From Erythrobacteraceae bacterium Alg239-R51 (GTDB lineage: Bacteria; Pseudomonadota; Alphaproteobacteria; Sphingomonadales; Sphingomonadaceae): 64,000 nt of DNA. This document shows positions 45,384 through 53,975 of the stretch, piece by piece. Below the pieces are notes generated by a model, which saw only the letters and a list, made by a program, of their open reading frames with translations, was not told the DNA's origin and searched no databases. The stretch covers positions 1,550,001 to 1,614,000 of the forward strand of contig CAMZOI010000001.1 in the NCBI GenBank assembly GCA_947331495.1, written 5' to 3'. Position numbers and translations under genes: made by a program. How positions within the stretch are numbered: position 1 is the stretch's first letter; the number at the start of each line of letters is the position of its first letter.

Positions 45384-46793
45384 ATGATGGATGGAGAGCG
45401 CCGCGACTTTGTTAGAGCACGTCAACGAAGCCGCTCCGCCCTGAAATCTTTTTCCGTTCCACTGGTGCCCACGACCTCCGAAGTGGGTGTAGACCGGATG
45501 CAAGTAGGGGTTCGCGGCACTTGGGACTTGAATGGTGACACTGCGACTGGGCGTGCAATAACACCCCAAAACTTTTCTGCTGCCTTCACGAGGCTTTACG
45601 AGCAAAGCGGATGGTTCAGGAAGCCGCAGAGCAACAGGAAAGGCATGACGCTGCTCACGAAAGCCAATGCTCCGAACACACTCGGGTCTATTCGATTGTT
45701 CGTTTCCGATATAGCCGCCGGCCAAGGCACCTTCGATGTGTCGATCACCTGCAATCCAACAAGAACGCTTGGGCACCTCTTGGTGTCTAGCCGTGATGAA
45801 GGCGATTTCCTCGAATGGCTAAACAATCAATCGCATTTCGGGTTCTTCGCCCGATCCGTCGTCAGCCCCTCGCTCGACAATGGCGACAACTGGCTGCCGG
45901 ACCTCGATCTGGCGCACAGCCTATGTGGACCCGATATTTTTGAGACCTTTTTTCCTGTCTTTGCATCTAAGCTGATGGAATTGGCAGCCCACTTGGTGGT
46001 CCCTGTCGGCGCGCTGGAGATCGTCGACGAGGGCACTGATCGACTGGCCCTAGCCGACAATCTCACCGCTCGGTTTGGATGGGGCAGGGCTACTGTCCCC
46101 CAGATTGAGACTTACATCGAGCGACATCATAGCGAAGCGAGAAGCGTCATCCGCGCTACCGCACAGGCGATGCTGGCAAGCCTCGACGAAACGCGGGTGC
46201 GCCATCATCTGTCTCGCATCAGCTTCGAGAGGCAGGAAGACCTATTCTCGATCAGAAGCAAGTTGCCAGCCGACCGCGACCTGTCAATCTATGCAAAGTC
46301 CCCCGACCGCCTAAGATTTGAGGTCTCGCGCCCAAAACGTGGGCGTTACGATCCGCAGCTTCTCTTTCGGCCCGAAGAACGGCTGCTTCAAATTTTCCGG
46401 ACCGAGCGCAACGAATTACCAGAGTGCTGTGATTGGGACGCCGTTGCATGTCTGTTCGAGGAGCCATCGGCACCGATACTGGGCGATCCTGTCGCACTCG
46501 TTAGCAATGTCGCGGACGTGTGTGCCTCATGCGATGCGGCAGCGACCCCAGTTTTGGAGGCGCTTCTCGTCGATAGCGGCTTGCGGGCGGACCTTGAAGA
46601 CGTTCCTCATGCCGTGATCTCTCAATTATTGGCGCGAGGTGTAATAAGGAGGGTCTCGCTTCGGAAACGCAATCGTCCGGGCGAGCGACGCTACTCGCTC
46701 ACGTCAAATTATCTATCAGTCATGGAGTGCGTAAAAACCGCTTTGGCGGCTAACATCTCACCAACGCACTCACCTTACCGGAAGCCGACGTGA
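45384..46793 (+). CDS. uncharacterised island protein, possibly replication-related
   Basis: A 469-residue soluble protein with a GGGGG-rich Shine-Dalgarno before ATG 45384. The central segment DLSIYAKSPDRLRFEVSRPK is reminiscent of the motif (K-x-D-R-x-R-x-E) in phage/plasmid rolling-circle initiators of the gpII type. A winged-helix-like end follows: VISQLLARGVIRRVSLRKR then ERRYSLTSNY. The evidence is weak: I do not see the HUH metal motif. It lies last in the island, 80 bp before the right-hand repeat array. Confidence 0.65.
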   Translation: MMDGERRDFVRARQRSRSALKSFSVPLVPTTSEVGVDRMQVGVRGTWDLNGDTATGRAITPQNFSAAFTRLYEQSGWFRKPQSNRKGMTLLTKANAPNTLGSIRLFVSDIAAGQGTFDVSITCNPTRTLGHLLVSSRDEGDFLEWLNNQSHFGFFARSVVSPSLDNGDNWLPDLDLAHSLCGPDIFETFFPVFASKLMELAAHLVVPVGALEIVDEGTDRLALADNLTARFGWGRATVPQIETYIERHHSEARSVIRATAQAMLASLDETRVRHHLSRISFERQEDLFSIRSKLPADRDLSIYAKSPDRLRFEVSRPKRGRYDPQLLFRPEERLLQIFRTERNELPECCDWDAVACLFEEPSAPILGDPVALVSNVADVCASCDAAATPVLEALLVDSGLRADLEDVPHAVISQLLARGVIRRVSLRKRNRPGERRYSLTSNYLSVMECVKTALAANISPTHSPYRKPT

Positions 46794-46872
46794 GCGACTG
46801 ATCTAGCCGGTTTGACCTCGCCAACTCTTTTACAAAATGCTGCCGCAGCCGCGACAACTTTGCGCGGCGAGC

Positions 46873-46892
46873 GGTCCTAAAGGTGGTCCTAA
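46873..46892 (+). repeat. right tandem GGTCCTAA array (probable integrase arm site)
   Basis: GGTCCTAAAGGTGGTCCTAA matches the left array in 19 of 20 positions and in the same orientation. It is 62 bp inside the right attachment repeat. Confidence 0.7.
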
Positions 46893-46954
46893 GGGGAAGG
46901 CGAAGTAACCACTAAGTATTTGTTTTGTTTGCCTCGCGAGCGGTGCGTGCGCCT

Positions 46955-46972
46955 TCCTGTCGGGCGCACCAT
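46955..46972 (+). repeat. attR, right attachment repeat
   Basis: TCCTGTCGGGCGCACCAT, an exact 18-bp copy of the tRNA-Arg(CCT) 3' end, marks the right end of the element. Chromosomal sequence leading to the MFS gene follows. Confidence 0.92.
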
Positions 46973-46989
46973 TCTGAATATCGAACCGT

Positions 46990-48183
46990 CTATCTGCCGA
47001 ACCGGGTTGCGAACAGCGAAAGCCCGGTGAGGACCAGCGACATGGCTACGAGCAAGCCGCAAGTTCCCGCCCAACCCAGTATGTCATAGGCGGCTGTGCC
47101 CGCGAAGCTGCCCACTCCCCCGCCGACGAACATGAGGACGATGTAGATCGTCGTCAGTCGGGTCCGAAGTTGCGGTTCCAGCGAAAGAAAGGTCATGCGG
47201 CCCGTCACGTCGATGCCGGGACCAACGAGATTGACGACCAGCAAGGGAATGATCAGCCCCCACAATGAATCCCCGAAAAACCAGAACAGGGCGATTCCGC
47301 CAAGCTGGATGCTGGCGAAGACCGCGCGCGCCTTGCGCGGACCGACCGCGTCGGCCCATCGGCCAAGACGCGGGGTGGACAATATGCTGACCGCCGCGAT
47401 GGCTGCGAGGTAACCGACGGTATCTGTACCATAGCCCATGTCCGGCTCGGTCAAATGCAAGGCCAAGGCCAGCCACAGGGCGATGAACTGCGCGAAATTA
47501 AGCGCCTGGATTGCGCCCGACAACAGGATTTCCCTGTAGCGCAGCACCAGAGGAAACACCGAAAGAACAAGCGCGAGATAGGAGCCGCCCCGGTCGCGTT
47601 CGCCGGACTCCATTACGCGCGGCAGGGCAAGGGTGATCGCGACCATCAGGCCGGTCGCGATCCAGTACACCATTCGCCATCCGAAATATTCGGCCACGAC
47701 GCCCGCGCCAACCCGGGCGATCAGGATTCCGAAAATGACCCCTGCGGTAAGCAGAGCGGTAACCTGTCCGAGCCGCTCAGGCGCGACACGTTTCGAGGCG
47801 TAGGCCGGTAACAGGTATGGAGCGATCGTGAAGAAACCAAGCAGGCTGGAACCGGTAACGAACCAGAAAAAGGTCTCAGAGAATGTCATGAGGCCGAGCG
47901 ACGCGGTTTGCCCGGTGGCGAAAACGATCGTCAGCCGTTTGTTCGAATAGCGATCACCAAGAGGAAGCAGCAGGAGAATGCCAATCGCCAGGGCAATCTG
48001 GTTAGCCGCCGGAACCAGACCGATGCGTGCGTCGCTGACACCGAAATGATCGGCCACATCTGCGATGATGGGATGAATGTAGTAAGCATTGGCCGTCACG
48101 ACGGCCGCGGCCACGGCGAGGGCGAGTTCCTGCCCCGCGGTTAGATGTCGGCCGTCGCCGGACTGCGCCTTGTCGGGGCTCAC
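46990..48183 (-). CDS. MFS transporter
   Basis: A 397-residue protein with about 12 hydrophobic helices and the MFS loop motif LLPLGDRYSNKRL (loop 2-3, G-D-R-x-x-x-K-R), repeated weakly as LGRWADAVGPRKAR. It resembles the YnfM/ArsJ-like drug or metabolite exporter branch; the substrate is not predictable. It ends 17 bp from the island's right repeat, so before insertion it probably lay directly downstream of and convergent with the tRNA gene. Confidence 0.9.
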   Translation of the reverse strand: MSPDKAQSGDGRHLTAGQELALAVAAAVVTANAYYIHPIIADVADHFGVSDARIGLVPAANQIALAIGILLLLPLGDRYSNKRLTIVFATGQTASLGLMTFSETFFWFVTGSSLLGFFTIAPYLLPAYASKRVAPERLGQVTALLTAGVIFGILIARVGAGVVAEYFGWRMVYWIATGLMVAITLALPRVMESGERDRGGSYLALVLSVFPLVLRYREILLSGAIQALNFAQFIALWLALALHLTEPDMGYGTDTVGYLAAIAAVSILSTPRLGRWADAVGPRKARAVFASIQLGGIALFWFFGDSLWGLIIPLLVVNLVGPGIDVTGRMTFLSLEPQLRTRLTTIYIVLMFVGGGVGSFAGTAAYDILGWAGTCGLLVAMSLVLTGLSLFATRFGR

Positions 48184-48192
48184 CTTGGTCGA

Positions 48193-49071
48193 CTAGCTCT
48201 GTCGGCCGCTCGGCGTTTGCAACTGGCTGACGGGTACGGTTTCCTTGAATGTGTGCGTGACGTAGGGGAACGGGATCTCGATGCCCGCTTCGTCCAGGGC
48301 TGCCTTTACCGCGCGGATGACCTTGTCCTTGCTCTCCCAGCCGGAACGCGGCGTCGAACCTGCCCACCAACGGATAAGGAAATCGACCGAGCTGGAATTG
48401 AATTCCTGCGCAAAGATATCGACGCCCTTGCTGGCGAGGACGTCGTCGACCCCCTCGACCGCGCGGCGGATGATATCGGCAGCATGGTCGAGATTGGTGT
48501 CGTAGGAAACGCCGCACACGACTTCGTGGCGGCGCTGTTCGTGATCGGTAAAGATCTCGACCGCGTTCTTGAACAGCATTGAATTAGGCACGACCGTGAG
48601 TTCGCCCGACAGCTTGCGAACATGCGTTTCACGCAAGGAGATATGCTCGACCTTGCCAGTGATACCTTCGCACTCGATAACGTCGCCGATGCGCATCTTT
48701 TCGCGTACCATGATCAGCACGCCGGCGAGAAAATTCTCGAAGATATCCTGGAAGGCAAAACCGATCGCCACCGCGCCGATACCAAGGCCCGCCAGCAGGC
48801 TGGCCGGGGTCAGATCCGGCATTACCACCACCGCTGCGATAAACAGACCGATCAGCCAGATGCCTAGCTTGACCACCGTGTCGATGAGGTTCTTGAGACT
48901 CGCGCGAATTTCCGTGCGCCCGACGATCATGTCGGATATTCGGGCACCGAACCGCGCTATAATCCAGGTCACGAACAGGATGACAATTGCGATGGCGAGA
49001 GTGGGAAGGGTCTCTACGAAACCTTTGGCCATCTCCTGCAGCTGGTCGCGCAGCGTACCGATGTAATTCAC
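48193..49071 (-). CDS. mechanosensitive ion channel, MscS family
   Basis: A 292-residue small-conductance channel that opens on hypo-osmotic shock. Three N-terminal transmembrane helices, the pore-lining TM3 with ASLLAGLGIGAVAIGFAFQD and FLAGVLIMV, then the beta domain (RIGDVIECEGITGKVEHISL) and C-terminal alpha/beta domain are typical MscS. GTG 49071 is preferred as start because GGGAGG lies 9 bp upstream; the frame extends to a TTG at 49098 without such a site. Confidence 0.95.
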   Translation of the reverse strand: MNYIGTLRDQLQEMAKGFVETLPTLAIAIVILFVTWIIARFGARISDMIVGRTEIRASLKNLIDTVVKLGIWLIGLFIAAVVVMPDLTPASLLAGLGIGAVAIGFAFQDIFENFLAGVLIMVREKMRIGDVIECEGITGKVEHISLRETHVRKLSGELTVVPNSMLFKNAVEIFTDHEQRRHEVVCGVSYDTNLDHAADIIRRAVEGVDDVLASKGVDIFAQEFNSSSVDFLIRWWAGSTPRSGWESKDKVIRAVKAALDEAGIEIPFPYVTHTFKETVPVSQLQTPSGRQS

Positions 49072-49128
49072 TTGTCCGGACCTCCCTTTGCGCTGCAACG
49101 CAGCAAAAACCGCGGGGTTCCGGAGGCT

Positions 49129-49701
49129 CTAGCTGACAGCGCGTTCCTTGCGCGCGATTTCATGAAGCCAGTCAGCGTGGCGGGGGGCCTTCTTGGTTTG
49201 GCTCCACTCGTCGAGCATCAGGGGCGCAACCCGCTTCAACTCGGCATATTGTTCGTCGGTCCCGATATCGGTCGCCAGCTCGACGCGATGACCGTTGGGA
49301 TCGAAGAAATATATCGATTTGAAAATGCCGTGATGGGTCGGCCCGAGTACTTGGATACCGAGGCTTTCGACATGTTCCTTGGCGGCAAGCAGTTCCTCTT
49401 CGCTGTCCACTCTGAAAGCCAGATGTTGCACCCATTCCGGCGTGTTTTCGTCCCGACCCATGTCTTTCTGGTTCGGCAGTTCGAAGAAAGCGAGGATGTT
49501 GCCGTTACCGGCGTCGAGGAAGACATGCATGTACGGGTCGTACTCGCCGGTGGAGGGAACATGATTCTCCGCAAAAGCGGTCGTGTAATCCATGCCCAAT
49601 ACCTTGCCGTACCATTCGACGGTCTCCTTGGCGTCCTTGCAGCGGTAGGCGGCATGATGAACGCCCCCAAGCTTTACTGGATGCTGTTCAGACTGGGTCA
49701 T
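49129..49701 (-). CDS. VOC (glyoxalase/dioxygenase) family protein
   Basis: A 190-residue single VOC module with paired beta-alpha-beta-beta-beta units: [19 protein letters not shown] at the start, [20 protein letters not shown], and [16 protein letters not shown] at the end. Candidate metal ligands are His in GVHH, His in VQH and Glu in RVEL. It overlaps the 4-hydroxyphenylpyruvate dioxygenase stop by 4 bp (ATGA), so it may act in tyrosine catabolism. The exact substrate is unknown. Confidence 0.9.
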   Translation of the reverse strand: MTQSEQHPVKLGGVHHAAYRCKDAKETVEWYGKVLGMDYTTAFAENHVPSTGEYDPYMHVFLDAGNGNILAFFELPNQKDMGRDENTPEWVQHLAFRVDSEEELLAAKEHVESLGIQVLGPTHHGIFKSIYFFDPNGHRVELATDIGTDEQYAELKRVAPLMLDEWSQTKKAPRHADWLHEIARKERAVS

Positions 49702-50819
49702 TGAGCAGGCTCCGCCTCGAGTGATTTTGCGTCGTCGACCTTGAGCACTCCGCGACGGACCTGGTCGCGCTCCATGCTCTCGAACAAGGCTTTGAAATTC
49801 CCCTCGCCGAATCCTTCATCGCCCTTTCGCTGAATGAATTCGAAGAACACCGGTCCAACCTGCGCTTCTGCGAAAATCTGCAACAGCAGACGCGGCTGCC
49901 CGCCTTCGGTCGTGCCGTCGAGCAGGATACCGCGCGCTTTCAACTCGTCCACCGGTTCGCCATGGTCGGGAAGACGCTCGGGCAACATCTCGTAATAGGT
50001 TTCGGGCGGAGCGGTCATGAACGGGACGCCGAACTCCTTCAGCCTGTCCCACGCTTTCAAGAGATCGTCGCATATCAGGGCAATGTGCTGGATGCCTTCT
50101 CCGTTGAATTCACGCAGGAACTCTTCGATCTGGCCCTTGCCGCCTTCGCCTTCCTCGTTGAGCGGAATGCGGATCTTGCCATCGGGCGCCGTCAGCGCCT
50201 TCGACGTCAGTCCGGTATATTCGCCCTTGATGTCGAAGAAACGGATTTCGCGAAAATTGAAGAGCGTCTCATAATAATCCGCCCAATATTTCATGCGACC
50301 GTTGTACACGTTGTGCGTCAGGTGATCGATGACATTGAAGCCGGCCCCTTCGGGATGTCTTTCGACGTCCGGCAGATATTCGAAATCGATATCGTAAATC
50401 GACAGGCCTTCGCCATCCTCGCCCTCGTAACGGTCGATCAGATAAACTATCGCGCCGCCGATACCTCGGATCGCAGGAATGCGAAGTTCCATCGGCCCCG
50501 TTTCTATTGCCACCGGTTCCGCACCGCGTTCGAGCAGTTCGTCATAGGCCTTGGCGGCATCCTTGACCCGAAAGCCCATTCCGCAAGCTGATGCACCATG
50601 CTCGCGGGCAAAGTACCATGCAGCGCTCTTCGGTTCATAATTGAGGATGAGGTTGATCTGGCCCTGACGCCACAGATGGACATCCTTGGACCTGTGGCTG
50701 GCGACGTGAGCAAATCCCATCGCCCTGAAAACCGGCTCGATAACGCCCTTTTCCGGAGCGCAGAACTCAACGAACTCAAAACCGTCAAGACCGATGGGGT
50801 TTTCGAAAAGATCAGGCAT
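49698..50819 (-). CDS. hppD: 4-hydroxyphenylpyruvate dioxygenase
   Basis: A 373-residue Fe(II) dioxygenase converting 4-hydroxyphenylpyruvate to homogentisate. Iron ligands: His in [10 protein letters not shown], His in GIQHIALIC and Glu in [20 protein letters not shown]. Two VOC-type halves are visible. The next homogentisate-pathway genes (hmgA, fahA) are not in the window. An operator-like palindrome lies 19 bp upstream of its start. Confidence 0.95.
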   Translation of the reverse strand: MPDLFENPIGLDGFEFVEFCAPEKGVIEPVFRAMGFAHVASHRSKDVHLWRQGQINLILNYEPKSAAWYFAREHGASACGMGFRVKDAAKAYDELLERGAEPVAIETGPMELRIPAIRGIGGAIVYLIDRYEGEDGEGLSIYDIDFEYLPDVERHPEGAGFNVIDHLTHNVYNGRMKYWADYYETLFNFREIRFFDIKGEYTGLTSKALTAPDGKIRIPLNEEGEGGKGQIEEFLREFNGEGIQHIALICDDLLKAWDRLKEFGVPFMTAPPETYYEMLPERLPDHGEPVDELKARGILLDGTTEGGQPRLLLQIFAEAQVGPVFFEFIQRKGDEGFGEGNFKALFESMERDQVRRGVLKVDDAKSLEAEPAQ

Positions 50820-50837
50820 TCGTTCCTCGCACTCAAA

Positions 50838-50860
50838 TTAGTTACAATAGTTACTAACTA
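50838..50860 (-). promoter_or_regulatory. operator-like palindrome upstream of hppD
   Basis: TTAGTTAC-aata-GTTACTAA (50838-50857) is an inverted repeat with one mismatch, overlapping a perfect 13-bp palindrome TAGTTACTAACTA (50848-50860). It lies 19-41 bp upstream of the hppD ATG. Short AT-rich palindromes of this kind are typical of MarR- or GntR-type repressors; the regulator gene is not in the window. Confidence 0.55.
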
Positions 50861-50981
50861 TCCCGTACAGCCGACCCTGTCAAGGAATGAACGGGTCAGC
50901 GGCCTGCCATGTTCCGACCGGACGACGATCTTCCGCACGATTTTTCTTGCGCCAAGAGGCCGGCTATGATTCTGTGTTTTC

Positions 50982-51296
50982 ATGCGGCGCAACAAGACTC
51001 TGGCAGCGATCCAAAAACCGAAGGCAACGCAGAGCGCTGCGCTTGCGGTCTTGCTAGTCATGGGCGGGTTCGCGGTTGCTGGCCCTTCGGGCTTGCTTGC
51101 ATGGAGCGAAAACCTGCGCTTGCTCGACGAGCGAGAGGCTCAGCTTGCCAAACTTCAATCGGAACGGGATACCTTGGCGAACAAGGTTGCGCTCCTCGAT
51201 CCCGATCATGCCGATCCCGACATGGTTGGCGAATTGTTGCGAAGCCAGCTGAACGTCGTTCACCCTGACGAAGTCGTGATCTCTTTCGAAGATTGA
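50982..51296 (+). CDS. ftsB: septum formation initiator FtsB/DivIC-like
   Basis: A 104-residue bitopic membrane protein: short cytoplasmic N-terminus, one transmembrane helix (about 18-40), then a periplasmic coiled coil (LLDEREAQLAKLQSERDTLANKVALL) and a conserved C-terminal segment LNVVHPDEVVI. This matches FtsB/DivIC of the divisome. ftsB upstream of pdhA is the usual alphaproteobacterial order. Confidence 0.9.
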   Translation: MRRNKTLAAIQKPKATQSAALAVLLVMGGFAVAGPSGLLAWSENLRLLDEREAQLAKLQSERDTLANKVALLDPDHADPDMVGELLRSQLNVVHPDEVVISFED

Positions 51297-51305
51297 ACCG
51301 GGTTC

Positions 51306-51321
51306 GGAACCACGCGGTTCC
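51306..51321. terminator. small hairpin between ftsB and pdhA
   Basis: GGAACC-acgc-GGTTCC, a 6-bp perfect stem with 4-nt loop 10 bp after the ftsB stop. It has no T-tract, so it may be a weak terminator or mRNA 3'-end stabiliser. Confidence 0.4.
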
Positions 51322-51423
51322 CTCAGGTTTCCATGAAGATCGGGCACTTGGCGTTGCGCGCAACCTGCGGCTGTGCCTATAGGCCGGGGGTGTTCCTCCC
51401 CGGATGAGACAAGGACAGTTCTC

Positions 51424-52506
51424 TTGGCGAAAGCTTCCCGTAGCAAGAAAACAAAAGCGAAAGCGCCCCCCCCTTCCGAGGACAGCGATTTCTCGCTGAG
51501 CTCGCTGCAAGAGGCGCTTGATGCTGAAAAGCGCTTCGCTGCCAGCGAAGAGCAACTGCTTCATTTCTATGAGCAGATGCTTCTCATCCGGCGGTTCGAG
51601 GAGCGGGCAGGGCAGCTTTATGGGCTCGGCCTGATCGGTGGGTTTTGTCACCTTTATATCGGTCAGGAAGCGGTTGCGATCGGCCTGCAGTCGGCCCTCG
51701 ACAATGATCGTGACAGCGTGATTACCGGCTATCGCGACCATGGCCACATGCTCGCTTACGGCATCGATCCTAAAGTCATCATGGCCGAATTGACTGGCCG
51801 CCAGGCCGGTATCTCCAAGGGCAAGGGCGGGTCGATGCACATGTTCTCGACCGAACACAAATTTTATGGGGGGCACGGGATCGTCGGTGCGCAGGTCGCC
51901 CTCGGCGGCGGTCTCGCTCTGGCCCACCAGTACAATGAAGATGGGGGCCTGTGCCTCGCTTATTTCGGCGACGGGGCAGCCAACCAGGGTCAGGTTTACG
52001 AGACGATGAACATGGCCGCTCTGTGGAACCTTCCAATGGTGTTCGTGGTCGAGAACAATCAGTACGCGATGGGCACCGCGGTCAGGCGCTCTTCGGCCGA
52101 AACAGAATTCTATCGCCGCGGTGCCGCCTTTCGAATTCCAGGCATGGATGTGAATGGAATGGACGTTCTTGAAGTGCGTCAGGCCGCCGAGATCGCGTTC
52201 AAGCATGTCCGTGATGGCAATGGACCGGTGCTGATGGAGTGCAACACCTATCGGTACCGAGGGCATTCCATGTCGGACCCGGCGAAATATCGTACCCGCG
52301 AGGAAGTGCAGGACATCAAGGATCACAAGGATCCGATCGAAGCCCTGAAGAAGATGCTGATCGAGCAAGGTCACGCGGAAGATGATCTGAAAGCTATCGA
52401 CAAGGATATTCGCAAGACCGTATCCGAAGCCGCCGATTTTGCCGAGAATTCGCCCGAACCGGGTGCCGCCGAACTATATACCGACGTTCTGGTGGAGAGC
52501 TACTGA
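51424..52506 (+). CDS. pdhA: pyruvate dehydrogenase E1 component, alpha subunit
   Basis: A 360-residue thiamine-diphosphate enzyme subunit decarboxylating pyruvate. Signatures: [39 protein letters not shown], the ThDP motif [20 protein letters not shown] ending in [10 protein letters not shown], and the phosphorylation-loop-like [16 protein letters not shown] chose TTG 51424 (MAKASRSKK...) with AAGGA 8 bp upstream; ATG 51373 would add a 17-residue unconserved stretch. Its TGA overlaps the ATG of pdhB by one base. Confidence 0.95.
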   Translation: MAKASRSKKTKAKAPPPSEDSDFSLSSLQEALDAEKRFAASEEQLLHFYEQMLLIRRFEERAGQLYGLGLIGGFCHLYIGQEAVAIGLQSALDNDRDSVITGYRDHGHMLAYGIDPKVIMAELTGRQAGISKGKGGSMHMFSTEHKFYGGHGIVGAQVALGGGLALAHQYNEDGGLCLAYFGDGAANQGQVYETMNMAALWNLPMVFVVENNQYAMGTAVRRSSAETEFYRRGAAFRIPGMDVNGMDVLEVRQAAEIAFKHVRDGNGPVLMECNTYRYRGHSMSDPAKYRTREEVQDIKDHKDPIEALKKMLIEQGHAEDDLKAIDKDIRKTVSEAADFAENSPEPGAAELYTDVLVESY

Positions 52507-53891
52507 TGGCGATTGAACTGAAGATGCCGGCGCTTTCCCCGACCATGGAGGAGGGCACCCTTGCCAAATGGCTCAAATCCGAAGGTGACGAGATAGTCGC
52601 GGGCGATATCATCGCCGAAATCGAGACCGACAAGGCGACGATGGAGTTCGAAGCGGTCGACGAAGGTACGCTCGGCAAGATCATGGTCGAAGAAGGGACG
52701 GAGGGCGTAAAAGTCGGCACCGTCATCGCGATGCTCGCAGGCGAGGGCGAGGCCATGTCCGACATCGAAGCGCCCGCCGAAAGCGAAGCCGTCGAAGACG
52801 TCCCGGGTGAGGGCAAGGATGTTGGACGCGACGAGAGTCAGGCGGAAGTCACCAGGCCAGCGCTTAAGGGGGACGTAAACGATCCCGATATCCCCACGGG
52901 TACGGATTTCGTCAGCCTATCGGTTCGCGAGGCCTTGCGCGACGCCATGGCCGAAGAGATGCGCGAGGACAAACGCGTGTTCGTAATGGGTGAGGAGGTT
53001 GCCGAATATCAGGGCGCCTACAAGGTCACCCAGGGCCTGCTCGATGAATTCGGACCAAAACGGGTCATAGATACTCCAATTACCGAATATGGCTTTGCCG
53101 GTATTGGCACTGGCGCGGCGATGGGGGGGCTGCGCCCGATCGTCGAGTTCATGACCTTCAACTTCGCGATGCAGGCGATCGACCATATCGTGAACTCGGC
53201 CGCCAAGACCAATTACATGTCCGGCGGTCAGATGCGTTGCCCCGTCGTTTTTCGTGGGCCCAACGGCGCGGCAAGCCGCGTCGGCGCGCAGCACAGCCAG
53301 AACTATGGTCCGTGGTACGCCAGCGTGCCGGGACTGGTTGTAATTGCACCCTATGACGCGGCCGATGCCAAGGGTTTGCTGAAAGCTGCGATCAGGTGCG
53401 AAGACCCTGTTGTCTTTCTCGAAAACGAGCTTGTCTATGGACGAAGCTTCGAGGTTCCTGACCTTGACGATTATGTCTTGCCGATCGGGAAGGCGCGGAC
53501 CATGCGCGAAGGCTCCGATGTTACGATCGTTGCCTATTCGATCGCGGTAGGCCTGGCGCTCGAAGCTGCCGAAGAATTGAGTGGTGAGGGGATCGAGGCC
53601 GAAGTTATCGACCTCAGAACGCTTCGGCCACTCGACAAGGAAGCGATCCTTGACTCACTGGCCAAGACCAATCGCCTGGTGATTGCCGAAGAAGGCTGGC
53701 CGACCTGCTCGATCGCCTCGGAAATTATTGCGATCTGCATGGAGGAAGGCTTCGACCATCTCGATGCGCCGGTTACGCGCGTCTGCAATGAAGACGTGCC
53801 GCTGCCCTACGCTGCCAACCTCGAGAAGCTGGCGCTGATCGACAGTGCGCGGATCGTGAAGGCGGCGAAGAAGGTCTGCTACACAGAGTGA
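52506..53891 (+). CDS. pdhB: pyruvate dehydrogenase E1 component, beta subunit with lipoyl domain
   Basis: A 461-residue protein: N-terminal lipoyl domain (about 1-78) with lipoylated Lys in [12 protein letters not shown], an acidic Ala/Glu linker (about 80-125), then the transketolase-like E1 beta part with [40 protein letters not shown] and the C-terminal transketolase domain. An E1 beta carrying its own lipoyl domain is characteristic of alphaproteobacterial PDH. E2 and E3 genes are not in the window. Confidence 0.97.
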   Translation: MAIELKMPALSPTMEEGTLAKWLKSEGDEIVAGDIIAEIETDKATMEFEAVDEGTLGKIMVEEGTEGVKVGTVIAMLAGEGEAMSDIEAPAESEAVEDVPGEGKDVGRDESQAEVTRPALKGDVNDPDIPTGTDFVSLSVREALRDAMAEEMREDKRVFVMGEEVAEYQGAYKVTQGLLDEFGPKRVIDTPITEYGFAGIGTGAAMGGLRPIVEFMTFNFAMQAIDHIVNSAAKTNYMSGGQMRCPVVFRGPNGAASRVGAQHSQNYGPWYASVPGLVVIAPYDAADAKGLLKAAIRCEDPVVFLENELVYGRSFEVPDLDDYVLPIGKARTMREGSDVTIVAYSIAVGLALEAAEELSGEGIEAEVIDLRTLRPLDKEAILDSLAKTNRLVIAEEGWPTCSIASEIIAICMEEGFDHLDAPVTRVCNEDVPLPYAANLEKLALIDSARIVKAAKKVCYTE

Positions 53892-53975
53892 ATGCCGAGT
53901 AAACATCCGACTTAGGGTTTTGTTAGGAAGCAGTGCGCTATTTCCGGCTCCATGTAATCGACAGGGGCTTGGAAA

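Larger units (their letters stand above)
34554..46972. mobile_element. ~12.4-kb integrative element inserted in tRNA-Arg(CCT)
   Basis: The element is bounded by an exact 18-bp direct repeat of the tRNA 3' end, with an integrase gene immediately inside the left end reading away from the tRNA. Near-identical tandem arrays of GGTCCTAA lie 63 and 62 bp inside the left and right repeats. Contents: tyrosine integrase, a six-gene AT-richer module, a DUF5710 protein, a serine recombinase operon, a secreted protein and a 469-residue protein. I see no conjugation, phage structural or plasmid partition genes, so it is probably a non-self-transmissible genomic island or satellite. Confidence 0.9.
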
